From Syngnathus acus (taxonomy: Eukaryota > Chordata > Actinopteri > Syngnathiformes > Syngnathidae), in contig NC_051087.1 of NCBI RefSeq assembly GCF_901709675.1, forward strand, positions 5,227,001-5,291,000: a DNA stretch of 64,000 nucleotides, given 5' to 3'. Under the pieces are notes generated by a model. That model saw nothing but the letters and a program-made list of their open reading frames with translations. It did not search any database and was not told the DNA's origin. How positions within the stretch are numbered: the first letter of the stretch is position 1; each line of letters opens with the position of its first letter. This document shows, in pieces, positions 52,746 through 63,868 of this stretch. The position numbers and the translations under genes were made by a program.

Positions 52746-55541
52746 TCTGTGCGTGCCTGTGTGAGTGTGTGTATGCGTGTGTGTGTGTTTGAGCGAGAGA
52801 GATCATGAGAGAGAGAGAAAGAGAGAGAGGTATGACCATCTTCCAATTTGTATTTGCTATTGTTTTGCCCATTGTGTGGAAATATGTTGTGATTTAGCAT
52901 GGAGCCAACTCAGGCTTGACTCGAAACGTCACAAATTTTTTCAATATTATTGTGAAATTTCCAAGGTTCTGAATTTGGAAAGCTACTGTGTGCTGTCCGA
53001 AATGTTCTGAAGAATGTGGTCTTTCCATCTTGAGGGGCTTGGTTGGACAAGAATAAAATAGAAGATAATTTCAATTTGTATACACACAAGTCACACTGTA
53101 TTGGTGGACTATAGGTGAGTAAAATTTGAATATAAAATTATAAATTCATTATTTGTATTTTTATATTATTATTTTGCATTATTTCGAAAATGGGCATTTG
53201 CGCCGTTGTGGGAGTGAACACAGCTGGCTTATTTTGTGGCCAATTGCAGCAACTCCTTTCATTTCTTTTAAATTTAGTGCAAAAGGGGCTATGTGTGGAA
53301 TTTAAAAAGTCATTTAAATAAATAAAAAAATACTCATTCCAATTCCTCGATTGTCCCATACTTTAAAGATAACTGCACAGAAGCCGATGCCTCACGACAC
53401 TGATCTACCCTGAGCCGACCTCAAATTCAAACCAGTGCCAAAAGAAGTGATTAAGTTAGTTGAGAGTCATTATGTGCTGATTAAGCAGATGTTATATAAC
53501 AGTGACACGTGCTGGTAATTATGAGAATCTTAATGGTCCATAAGGTCTTCATAGTGTCCTTAGGCTGTGTCCAAAATCACGCAACCTTTGGAGAGAAAAA
53601 AATTACCATAAACAAATCGCCTGTGTGTACAAGTTTCTTTTAGCCTGTGTTTTGAAACAGTTTGCAGATCAGACCAAACTTTTTAGTTTCCATGGAAACT
53701 GTATCTTCGCTTTTCTCTGTGTGTATAAATACACATACTCTCCCGCCGCGCAATTTATTTTTAAAATGCATTCTTTTTTGTTTGGTGCAACAACAGGTGG
53801 GTGTTTTAAGTGCGTGGGAGGGATCCTGTATTGCAGCGCCCAGAAACGTGGGCTGAAGGTCAGAGGTCAGAGATTCGCCCGCGTGGGCTGACAAAAGAAA
53901 CGAGTGGGCCGAGATGAACTCGCAGTCCAAGTAACACATTTGAATGAAGCAGATAAGTAGTCACTGTTTTTTTTTTTTTTTTAAACCACTTGGTGATTTA
54001 TACAGTCGTGGCTTTAAATGTATTTATTCCAAAACATGTACAGCACTTATACAGGAGCAATGGACATTTTTTTTTTCCCCAGACACAAAGCTCACTGAGA
54101 AGATCAGGGATGGAATTAACCAACAGAAGCCTTCATTTGCATCATGGTAACGCTTCTCTTTAGTCCATTTTTAGATTTCTTAGGCAGATGATGAGGTTTG
54201 TTGGTGTATTTTTTTTTTTGGGTCTCAGTGGCCTTGCTTGATGACTCCCAAGCTCGCATGTCATGAGAGCCAATTATTCACTTTGAGGGCTCATCCAGGT
54301 CAACTTGTTTATAGAAAAGCAGGCCGAGGGGGGCGTGAAAAGTGTGTGCGCGTGCGTGTGCGTGTGTGTGTGTGTGTGTCCTAGAGTGGTTCTCCCTGTG
54401 AATGAATTAATTGAATCTAAATTTTAATATAAAAAAAAAACTCAAAGGGGATTTGTCAATCTAGCAAGATGAAGTAAATTATTCTTCAGTTTTCAATTAC
54501 ACCGTTAGATGATTTATTCGTTAAACGATACGATTATTTTTGTGGTTGTTGTTTGGATTGATGTGGAACGTCATGGCATCATACTGGAAGTTGGATATAA
54601 TACAGGATGCCTTCTTAGAGTTAAAAAGTGTTTACTATAAGAACAACACCCTTCTTGTATTGGCGTACAACTGTATCTAACGTTGTGGTTTGTAAGTTCA
54701 ATCATGCAAAACATATTTTAAGTGTTATCAAGGAGACAGTGTACTTGGAAATCACTTAGTCTCGGGGGCTTGGAATCAGCGGATACCTAAATTATGCAGT
54801 GTTGTACTATAAGTATTAGTTACAGTCTTAAATATATTATGATATTGCTTAATATATAGCAAATTATGTTTGTATGGATGTGATACCATAATAAGTACCC
54901 TTTGAGAAACTTTAAGGTAGAAGTAGTTTGTGAGCTAACTGCTGTTTATAGACACACACAAAAATAGTTAGTTGCCTGTTCATTGTTATTGCCAACCTTT
55001 TTAATTATAGCCATTTGCCGCTTTGGCTTCATAGTTGTTATTTTTTATTTTTTTTTTTTTTTTTAAATGGGCTGAATTCACACAGTATTGTTGGCTCTAA
55101 AAAGACGCCCCCCTGTGGCTTGAATCTCAAAGTGACCGTAACACTTGGAACATTTGTTGGTACAGGTACAGATATAATTTCATTCTTTAAACATTCTGTA
55201 ATTGATTAGATTGAACATATTAATAATCAATTCAACCGTGTTTAAGGCCAATTTCCCACTCTATTTTTAATTTGGGTTTTAGGTCATGTGGGTTTAAATG
55301 TTTCTTGTGGGCTGAGGCTATCCAACCATAATTGTCATTTCCTTTTAGATCTGCATTCGTATTATTAGGACCATAGATAATATACAGATATTGGAAATGC
55401 CAATGAGTCCACAGGCACAAAATGGCATTCCATTGCCTGCTATACACCTCCATTAATTTAATTTTGCAGTTACTAGGCAGACTCAGATAAAAGGCCTTAT
55501 TACCAAATTCATACTGTTTGTACTAGTGTGCTCTGTTCCAG

Positions 55542-55826
55542 GATCGGATGGTGTCGTTGTCTTTTATTTCACGTCCATGCTGATTCACTGTCATGGCAAC
55601 CATCTGTGTAGCAACCTCGCCTTCTCCATAAGACAGCTGTCAGAAGTCAGTCTACTTTGTAAAGATGATGGTATCGGATACAACATAGTCTCCATGTGGG
55701 CCCGTGGGAGAACCAATCAACTTTAGTTTGGAAGAACTCAACCAAGGAACAATGCATCAAAGTACCAGAACAACTATTTGAACCTAAAGGCAACTGCTTG
55801 GGAGAAGAACCAAAGCTTTGAAGAAG
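55542..55826 (+). other. Exon-like segment upstream of triobp
   Basis: 285 bases between an acceptor CTCTGTTCCAG and a donor AAGAAG|GTAAAG. One frame is open for about 62 codons from the acceptor (reading to ARGRTNQL) and then stops. It could be a non-coding leader exon of triobp or a terminal exon of an unrecognised transcript. I do not recognise the peptide. Confidence 0.25.
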
Positions 55827-56195
55827 GTAAAGACTATTGATAACGTAGGCTTTGATTGAGATGTTTCTGTATGATCCTGAGCATAACAACTAAATTTTTA
55901 AATGAGAGATGCAAGTAAACTTTGCCAGATAATCTTTTTGTGCTTATTCTGATTATGCCCACATTTATAATTAATAAGAAATATGAAATGTGATGTCATT
56001 CTGTTTATATCATTTCATTTTCAATAGCATGCCTGATCAACAAGAGTTACCAATTAATTAAAATGTTTTAATACTTGTTATTCTCATTATACAAAGAGTC
56101 TCCTGGGAAATAAGTCCACACTAATATTAACTGAAAGCTAGTCAATCATAATTTAATAATGACTCAATGGCAGATGCCGGACGACGACAGGCGAC

Positions 56196-56330
56196 ATGTC
56201 TCTACCATCTGAGGACTGCTATTGCCGGCGTTTCCAGCCCAACACCTTTGACCCGTCTCGTTGCAGCACCTGCCTGCGGCCAGATCACATGCACCTTAAC
56301 ACTGCACCTGAAGATGCTTCACAAAAGTGG
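56196..56330 (+). CDS. triobp: triobp first coding exon (cysteine motif)
   Basis: ATG at 56196 reads MSLPSEDCYCRRFQPNTFDP and then SRCSTCLRPDHMHL. Human TRIOBP begins ...LCEHFEANILTQNRCQNCFHPEEAH and MPRIP PCRKFQANIFNKSKCQNCFKP, so the F-x-N-x-F...C-x-x-C pattern is shared. The phase of the next exon favours ending at TGG|GTGTGT (56330); a donor at 56327 is possible. The donor choice is uncertain. Confidence 0.75.
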
Positions 56331-59300
56331 GTGTGTACATGACACAGTCAAAAACCTCTGTGTTACACCGCATGCGCCACAACTTAGACCTGCTTTCAGA
56401 TGGTCTAAGGTTCAGTCTACTTCCAGCCAACAAATTATTAGGAGTGCCAGGGAAAAGAAAAGACTAGAACACCTAGCACGAGGTGGTGACACATTGGCTT
56501 GATTGAGGTCATGATATCAACCAAATGAAACAACAAGGTGCTGTTGGAATCTATATGATTAATTGATGATAGTTCATCGGAAGCAAAGGGAATCTGTTGT
56601 AATATGAGATGACCAGATGACACTTATGGTCCACCAAGAAATAACATTGAGTTCATTTTAAGTAATTTTATTTCTAAATACATAAGGGGCAGGACGGACT
56701 TTGAAATCTGGAGGATCAAAACGTATCCACTAATGAGTGTTGAGGCAAAAAAGGGATCAAGATAAGAGTCATGTGGGCGGTTCTTACAATGCAAAAGAGA
56801 AATGAAATAATAATGAGGGTGAGCAGGGACTAGCTTGTGTTACGTCCGGCGTGCAGTAGAGGCGTTAGCTCCGCCAGATGAATGAAGAGGGTCATAATTG
56901 TTGGTGGAAGCTGATTTGGATGGAAGATAGAGGTGACAGTAAGTGCAATTTGTCGTATTGTATTGTGGGAAATATTATTTTAATGTGGTCTAATTAAATT
57001 GCGATTCATTCTTTTCCAATCTTTCTCTGCTGTGTCACTTTTCATTATTGGCGCGAGCTAAGTCGCTATAATGAGCAAAAATTGGACAAACTAAAAATTG
57101 ATCATTTTCCCATATTGATGATAGAGATGATTGATTGTATTGTGTTTTTTCTTTCATTTTTCAGGAGTTGGGTGATGATGAGCAAGTCTTATCTGAGGTG
57201 AACTCAAGTGCCAGCAGTGATGACATCACAGATGCTTGGACCTACGAGTGGAGTCTTGTCCGCAGTTTGAGTCCTGAGTGCGAACTTGATATCTGTGACA
57301 CTGACACACAATCTAGGTGACACGTTATATATGTCCTTAAGCCTGTTTTTTTTTTTTTTTTACTTCCGCATCGGCACACACTTACCACCCAATTTGTTGT
57401 TGTCCTTCTACCTCCTTTTTCAGCTCTACAAATAATAGCCACAGTCCAGAGAGGAGCAGGTCCCCAAGTTCAGAAAGGAATTGTGTCACCCTCGGAGATA
57501 TGACCCGGATGGACCCTTCTCCCATTCGCAGTGCTGGGAGTCCCTGGATGGACGAGAGGAGAGGCAGGAACAGATCCCGCAGAACTTCAGGTCACTCTGC
57601 ACATAACACGACACTGGCAAAAATTCTAAAAGTCATTTGATATTACAAAGCAATTTTCCGCAGTTCACCTCATTCCGATTCCGGTGATTCAAATGTTGTT
57701 TGGATTTCAGAGTCCAGAGGAGTCAGGGAACAAGAAAGTGGCTACTTCTCTCCAGACCGAAGAACTGATAGTGAACATCTGACAGAGGATGTCAACAAAA
57801 AATCTTATCGCTACTACGAGAGGGGTCGTCCACTCCCCAACAATTACGTCCCTGAACCCAAAGCCTCTGTCCCGTATCGGAACATCAATCTCGGTGTTCC
57901 CTCCCAGAGGAGGAACCCTGAAACGTACATGCTGGACACTTGGAGAAGCGAATCTCCTCAGAGGTATTCATACCACTCCAATTTCCGAAAGGGGACCGAG
58001 TCATCGAGGAACTCTCCAACACGTCATAGCTCAGTGAGCCCAGACAGACACAAGAGCTCAGACCACCGAATGCGCTCTCTCTCCAGAAGTGAGACTCGAT
58101 CTCATGGCTCGTCTCACCTTCCCTCTCAGCGTACATCCAGCAGGTCCAGCTCATCACGTAGACGAGGCTCCTTTGCCTCTCGAACGGTGTCACCGTCCAG
58201 ACTAACAGCTTCTCACAAGCGCACCGACTCCTTTTCACAAAATGGAGGCTATGAAGCACAAGGAGGATGTAGCCGAGAATCCAAAAGCCCATCACAAACT
58301 TCCAACAAGCATAGTTTAGACTCTGAGAGGCTCTACAGAAATCTGGAGTCCATCTCCCGCCGTACTTCCTCCTCAATATTTCAACAGAACACAAATGAGG
58401 GATCCCAGAGATCTCCTCGAAGCAAAGAAGGCTCTCTGTCCAGAAATGGCTCACACAACAACACCTCACCAAAACTAAGCGCCTCTCCTGGATCCTGGCA
58501 GGGATCTTCACAGTCTGTGCTGGGCATTCCCATCTCTCGTAGTTTGAAACATGGCACGGATCACCAAGGGTCGGCTGGGTCGCCGCCACCTGTCGTGATC
58601 CCGGAAATGGACGAGAGCAAAAATACAAAGATCGGCCGTGACAGAAGCAGGAGTAACGTGAGGAGCGGCATGGAGGCCTTGCTCCTCTCTGAACCCAAGA
58701 CGGCTGCTCAAGAGCTCGAGGAGGTAAGTCACATGCATTTTATGAAGTTGACCCACTTGCCACAAAATTAGGCACCCCTGCTTTTCTAACTCTGAGGTGG
58801 GGATGACATTGGAAGACTACATCGTACTGGCTGACATTCCGACAATCCAAGTGGAGTCAGAGGAAGACTTTCCAGGTCTGACGAAGAGGAACCAGAGTCC
58901 AAGTCCTTGTAGAGAACAAAGGTTTCGGACTCAAAGGTTGGTGGTGGCATCACAACTGTACCGTAAAATACAATGATTGCTTGTGTGGGGTGAAAGATTA
59001 GCAAAAACTCCTATTGTAAACTTATTTTAGTTAGTAGACATTTTCACTAATTATTTATGGACATTGTTAATTAAAATATTTTCGGGAGGGTAGATTTTGA
59101 TGGATTATATCGGGAGCATGAAACTAAATGAGATTTAATACAAGAGTGTCATTGTTACATTGTTAAAATTAACTTTTTTTTTTACTACTTTTATATGCAA
59201 TCGTGAAGCCATCAACCTCAGGCTGAATTCTACAGTTGGAATTTTGCTTCGGATGAGAGAGGCAGAGGTAGAGAGCGAGGGAGAGACAGGAGAGAGAAGA

Positions 59301-62300
59301 AGGACTCGGAGAACGGTCGCTTATCACAAAGACAGTCGACAACATCTCTCCATACACAGGTGCCATTTTCTTTTAAAACCAAAACATCAACAATCTATTT
59401 AACACTGCGGTCATTCCATCACAGAATTCAGACAAGCAAAGTGGGGAGCAGAGAGACTCAAAGCCGGATGAGCGAGGACTTCACGACTGTCCGCAGACAC
59501 AGGTGAAGCTCTTGTGTAGGAGGAAGAAAATGGTGTATTTTTATTTAAATTTTTGTAGAATCATTCAAGCAACACAGCCATAGTAAAAACTTCATTTCAT
59601 GTCTAATTTCACTGATCCCCACTCTTACATTGGATACCATCAACCATGTGAGTAGCTTTTTATTTTTTTTCATTTTATTTTGTTCACACTTTAATAGGAT
59701 GGATTTATTTTAAATACAACTTAGCCCAGCCTTTTTTTTTTGTATTCTTTATTGCTCCCAACATACGCAATTTATTTTACTATTGTAATTACGTACATCC
59801 TCTTTATAGTAAACCTCTTCAGCCACCATATGAAGAAATATCAGCTTTTTCTCTATTTATTCCAATCGTGGCACACACTAGTCAGAGTTGTTGTTTTTTT
59901 TGTAAGTTTGGTCTTCTTTGTTTTATCTGTCGTAACTGACACGGAAACCACAATAAAATGCTTACTCATACTTCCGTTTCCAGATGCTGCGACTCTGAAG
60001 GGGTGGATGTCTCGACTGGATGAAAACGACAAGGTCAAAATAATAAATTTTCTATCTTCATTCATTTTGTGCAATTGCCACCAATACATTGGAAACCATT
60101 TTGTTGTTGGGTTTTTTTCACAGTGGAGGAAACACTGGTTTGTTCTGGATGATGAGTCGCTGAAATATTACAAGGACCCAGAGGCTGAGGAGGTATTTGA
60201 TAAAGCACAAAAGGCCACTTATCACTGATGCCAGACGGAACCCTCTTAGCACTTTTCAGGAAACCAAAAACACGACATGTTTGTTAAGCCATTAATATAC
60301 TGCACTGCATCAATAAAGAAAGCGAAGCCATTTTCAACATTTGGTCAATACTTTGTAGAAATAATGAACCCATGAGGACTGACTGATGGTACAGGTTTGA
60401 AAAAATGAAAATAAAGAAATTAAAAATTGACCAAATTCGGATAAAGGAGGTTTCCTGCCTGACAATGACTTTGAGATTTCTTATACTTGTTATTTAACTG
60501 TATGTTGCATCAGTTGCTTTTTTTTTTATAGGGCTTCCCAAATTCTGATTTATTCATGGTATTTCATAACTCAAGTTATCTATGAATTCATAGACTGCTG
60601 TTTGTTTTCTTCTTGTGCAATAGTCAGATGACTTGGACGGAGAAATTCACTTATCCGCTTGTGTCAACGTGTCAGACTGGGATGTGGAAAAAAACTACGG
60701 GCTCCAGATTCAAGTATTGTACTTTTTTTTCCCCCCCACTTGGCTAATTGATTTACAAAATGTATCAGCATTGTTTATTACCCTGCTCAGTTTCATATCT
60801 ATTATACGTTTGACTGCTTCCTCTTTAACGATGTGTGCGTGTGTGTGTGTGTGTGTGCGTGTGTGTGTTTACTGGGTCTTTTGATTACTTCTAGACAAAG
60901 AGGGCAGTGTTCACTCTCTCTACAGTGACCTCTAGATTGCGGCGGAACTGGGTGACGTTACTGAAGCAGGCCATCCAGAACAACACGCAGTGAGTGTGGC
61001 TCCATACTGGAAACTGGCTTGAATGAAAAAAAAAATAGCCTGTGGTAAAAGCCTGTAGAGTCTAAAAATGCCTTTTCTGACATGGCTTAGATCATATTCC
61101 AATCCCAAAATACATCATTGACCCTTAGGGGTTGGTTAAAGAAGATAGATTAGTGTTTTGTAAAAAAATAATAATAATAATGCAAAATATGGTAAAGGCC
61201 AAAACATTTTTACGTCACAATGAAATAAAAAATCGCTACTCAAAAGCATTAAAAATTGATTGACTGTAATAAAACCAGCTCCATCATATTTTCTCAGTTC
61301 TGTGTTTTTAGTTTTGGATTTTTGCCATTTGCTAAAAAGGCTTTTCCATCAATGTCGATAGGTTGAGACCACTTATTTGTGGGGGTGTTCCCGAAAGTAA
61401 ATTCCGCCACAATAAATACGACTACAAGAAACAAAAAAACTAAATAAGTTGAACACACACATTTGATTATAATATTCCGTCAAATTCTCATCTCTTCCAA
61501 GAATAAAGGAATGTCGCAAGGAGTCGGAAATCCCCGGGTTCATCAAAGACGTGCGTTTGGGTGGTCTGTCGGCGACGAGGCCTCCTATCTTTCTTCTGAT
61601 GTGTAACCTTAGCCCCTTCACTTTGCCCCGTTCTCCCCTCAGCCAATCAGAAAGCGTCAGCCAGAAAGAGAACCCCCTCTCCCGCGGCCCGTCGTCATGC
61701 CAACCGGCTGCTCGCTTCACCTGTTCCGACAGCACAGCTGCCCGCTCCCCTCCGGTTGAAGGCCTCCATCCGCCAGCAGACGTGGACGTGCATGCGGAGG
61801 TGAGCTCAGAACCTCTCAGACGAGAAGAACAGGAGGAGGGTTGGGACCGGGATTGGGCTAAGCGGCTGGAGGAGAGGAACAAGTGGTTTGAGGACGCTGC
61901 CCCCTTCAGCGAGATGAGCAGCCGGTGGGACTGCATGGAGCTGAAGAGGGGGAGTGTACCCGTGCCCGTCATTGACCCCACGGACACAGAGGTCAACAGG
62001 AAGTGGATGGAATTTGAGAGCCTGTCATTTAGGGACATGAGCGCGCAGTCACTCATCGGAGTCCAGGCCTCTGATTCTCGTGTTGACACCCAGAACTGTC
62101 ACTCAAGAACTGACAAGGATGAAGGGTTTGTCACCAGTTCCCCAAGTGACTTCTCAAGGGAGGCTCCTGCAACTGTAAACAGGTCACACATTGTTCAAAC
62201 AAACACAGCCGAAGCACTTCAAAAGGAGGTGAGGAATGTATTTGGACACTTTTACTTGCAGGGCCGGAGCAGGACTTGTTTTTATAGCTCACACAGAGCG

Positions 62301-63868
62301 GCTCATTTAGGTTCATGACATTTCCATGAAGATAGTATCTGAAATAGTTTACGAACAATATTTATATTGTAAATGATGAAAAATCAAAATAATTGAAGGT
62401 GCTCACAAGATGTGTTTATGTCAACAAATATGAGAATGGAAATAGTTCAAACGGACAAAAAAGATGTTTCACCTTCATAACAAAAGACATCTTCGGTTAA
62501 ATTTTGGACGATTAAAGATGTCTTCGATGACCAAGAAGAAATCAGGTTGCCATCTATCCAATTTTTGTGGATCACATTACCTGAGTCATTAAAAATCTAG
62601 AATCGCTTGAGCACTATTCTAATAAAAATGCCTAATGGAGTTCCATTTCCATTCATCTTCTCCGTTTTCATCTTACAGGCACTGTCGCTTAGAGAGCAAA
62701 TGGAGAGCATTAAAAGAGAGCGTCCTGCCAAGCTGATAAACGTGGACAGTCCATGTGGACCCGGGGCCCCCTGCGTGGCCCGGCTTGAAGCCATGGAAGC
62801 ATCCCATCACAAAGAACTGCAAGAGCTGCAGGAAAAACACGAGAAGGAGATCGGCGAGTTAGAGGGACGAAAAAACAAAACGCTGGAGGAGGAACGGCAA
62901 GCTTCTGCTAAAGGTTGAGTCGAAAGACCATTTATTAACAGTATTCAAAATGGCATCATTGTATATTTTAATATAAAATATTATAAAACACAATGAAAAG
63001 ATCACAGCTCCCATGGTAACAGACATCTGGTGGTAGTGAGCCATGTGATGTTTTAGCACGAGGCAGGAATCATTTCCTGACTGGCAAACATTATTATTAC
63101 AGCCATGGAGGCCCTGAAAGAAGCCCACAAAGAGGAGCTGGAGAAGGCCAGGCGGCTGCCTGGGGGAGACGCACGTGCGGAGGCATCTTGCAGAAGCCAC
63201 ATGTACCAAATCATACATTCTCGCCGTGACTCCGTGTGTCCTCGTGTTCCAGTTCACCACACTTGTGTACTGTATACTGCAGGGCATCAAACTATGGCCT
63301 GCGGGCCAAATTTGGCCCGTAGTGTCATTATATATGGCCCACCAAGACAAATTCTTCATCGTCTATGTGTCAATACTAAAATTACAAATTGTTGAGAAGT
63401 TGCTTGCAAGTTTTTTCTTTTACCATTAATTTTTTTTATTCAACATTCATACATTTATTTGTGTTTGTCAGGTTGCCGGTGGACGTGTGGCATCGTGAGT
63501 TGGATGTCCTGTCTGAGCGTTTCTCCGAGAAATGTATGCAGCTGAGTATCACCGAGCGGAGCAGCCAAAGAAAAGAAAGCGATCTGGAATGCAAAGAAAG
63601 AGAGTTGCAACAGCTTTGGAGAGAGAACCAGGTCAATGATTTCCAGAGCTCTATATGGTGTACTATAAACAACTTCAATTATGCTCACCCCGTTTGATTG
63701 TGCAACATTGCTTAACCTCATCAGTCAAAGCATATAAGTGACTTTTTTTTTTTTTTTTCTCAGGAGCTTAAAGCCAAGCTGGCCGAAGAGATTAGCCGCA
63801 TGCGCTATTTCATCACAGGACAGAGGCCGGACGTGCGGTCCCTTGGCAACGTGGCATCAGAAGTTGAG
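56196..63868 (+). CDS. triobp: triobp, TRIO and F-actin binding protein (3' end beyond window)
   Basis: Plus-strand exons: 56196-56330, 57165-57316, 57424-57590, 57711-58723, 58797-58936, 59209-59359, 59425-59502, 59984-60033, 60124-60192, 60624-60713, 60895-60989, 61502-62228, 62679-62913, 63103-63202, 63472-63631 and 63764-63868. Domains in order: an N-terminal cysteine motif (CRRFQPNTFDPSRCSTC), a long Ser/Arg-rich disordered region, the LEDYIVLADIP motif (human EEYTVLADLP), a PH domain (LKGWMSRLDEN to RRNWVTLLKQA), and the start of the coiled coil (EAMEASHHKELQELQEKH, LDVLSERFSEKCMQL, KLAEEISRMRYFI). TRIOBP bundles F-actin, notably in hair-cell stereocilia rootlets. The related MPRIP shares the cysteine motif and PH-coiled coil layout, but LADIP and the 22q13.1 synteny favour TRIOBP. 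One phase conflict (before 59984) points to a missed small exon. Confidence 0.9.
57165..57316 (+). CDS. triobp: triobp coding exon 2
   Basis: 152 bases after TTTTTCAG reading ELGDDEQVLSEVNSSASSDD and ITDAWTYEWSLV, acidic and low in structure. Ends in phase 2 at TCTAG|GTGACA. Confidence 0.8.
57424..57590 (+). CDS. triobp: triobp coding exon 3
   Basis: 167 bases after TTTTTCAG. Reads STNNSHSPERSRSPSSERN and DPSPIRSAGSPWMDERR, Ser/Pro/Arg-rich. Phase 2 in, phase 1 out at TTCAG|GTCACT. Confidence 0.8.
57711..58723 (+). CDS. triobp: triobp large disordered exon
   Basis: A single 1013-base exon coding about 338 residues dominated by Ser, Arg, His and Pro (SSRRGSFASRTVSPSR-type segments) and containing an ESGYFSPDRR motif. 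This is the fish counterpart of the long disordered exon of human TRIOBP, but I see no regular copies of the human R1/R2 actin-binding repeats. Ends in phase 0 at GAGGAG|GTAAGT. A 247-residue antisense ORF across it is a composition artefact. Confidence 0.88.
58797..58936 (+). CDS. triobp: triobp exon with LEDYIVLADIP motif
   Basis: 140 bases after AACTCTGAG reading VGMTLEDYIVLADIPTIQVE and SEEDFPGLTKRNQ. The YxVLADxP motif is the best TRIOBP-specific mark in the region. Ends in phase 2 at CAAAG|GTTGGT. Confidence 0.82.
59209..59502 (+). CDS. triobp: triobp two short charged exons
   Basis: Exons 59209-59359 (HQPQAEFYSWNFASDERGRG, then an R/E/D-rich stretch and RLSQRQSTTSLHTQ) and 59425-59502 (NSDKQSGEQRDSKPDERGLH, DCPQTQ). 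Phases agree with the preceding exon (2) and between themselves (0). They precede the PH domain and look disordered. Confidence 0.7.
59984..60989 (+). CDS. triobp: triobp PH-domain exons
   Basis: Four exons: 59984-60033 (DAATLKGWMSRLDENDK), 60124-60192 (WRKHWFVLDDESLKYYKDPE), 60624-60713 (SDDLDGEIHLSACVNVSDWD, VEKNYGLQIQ) and 60895-60989 (TKRAVFTLSTVTSRLRRNWV, TLLKQAIQNN). They align residue for residue with the C-terminal PH domain of TRIOBP/Tara (GWMSILDEPGEWKKHWFVL...). The first exon needs one base from the left, while the exon ending at 59502 is in phase 0. So a small exon between them, or an alternative start, has been missed. Confidence 0.92.
60836..60868. repeat. (GT)n microsatellite in triobp PH intron
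   Basis: GT run with a few GC interruptions just ahead of the acceptor for exon 60895. Confidence 0.9.
61502..62228 (+). CDS. triobp: triobp exon between PH domain and coiled coil
   Basis: Open in one frame for 727 bases with phases fitting both neighbours. The well-supported part starts about 61648 (SQSESVSQKENPLS) and includes RDWAKRLEERNKWFEDAAPF and NRKWMEFESLSFRDMSAQSL, matching the human RSEERRKWFEA and EKKWQELEKLPLRE segments. The stretch 61551-61647 ends in a strong pyrimidine-AG (CGTTCTCCCCTCAG), so part of it may be an intron or an optional exon. Confidence 0.85.
62679..63868 (+). CDS. triobp: triobp coiled-coil exons (to right edge)
   Basis: Exons 62679-62913, 63103-63202, 63472-63631 and 63764-63868, all with compatible phases (1, 2, 0, 0). 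They read heptad-rich sequence such as HHKELQELQEKHEKEIGELE, MEALKEAHKEELEKARR, LDVLSERFSEKCMQLSITER and LKAKLAEEISRMRYFITGQ, matching the TRIOBP C-terminal coiled coil that mediates dimerisation and TRIO/actin contacts. The last exon ends GNVASEVE at GTAGTG, and the remaining C-terminal exons lie outside the window. Confidence 0.9.
63281..63390. mobile_element. Truncated hAT-type MITE in a triobp intron
   Basis: The segment beginning CAGGGCATCAAACTATGGCC continues through TTTGGCCCGTAGTGTCATTA and GGCCCACCAAGACAAATTCT. It parallels the left half of the complete element at 20830-21138. The right end is missing. It sits in the intron between exons 63103-63202 and 63472-63631. Confidence 0.75.

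Larger units (their letters stand above)
49788..56195. other. kcnj4 leader intron and kcnj4-triobp intergenic region
   Basis: The two genes are divergent. This DNA holds the likely kcnj4 leader exon, GT/GA microsatellites (about 52760-52830 and 54346-54378), a degenerate low-copy repeat with GTATCG-type blocks at about 50070-50150, and an exon-like segment at 55542-55826. No recognisable protein-coding gene. Confidence 0.5.

Noticed and set aside
56167-56502. 111-residue ORF starting MADAGRRQATC
   Set aside because: Wrong frame: the conserved cysteine motif of triobp is in another frame starting at ATG 56196.
57885-58628. 247-residue minus-strand ORF
   Set aside because: Antisense shadow of the Ser/Arg-rich triobp exon; the plus strand has matching splice phases and conserved motifs.
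61373-62089. 238-residue minus-strand ORF
   Set aside because: Antisense to the triobp exon 61502-62228, which has conserved plus-strand sequence.
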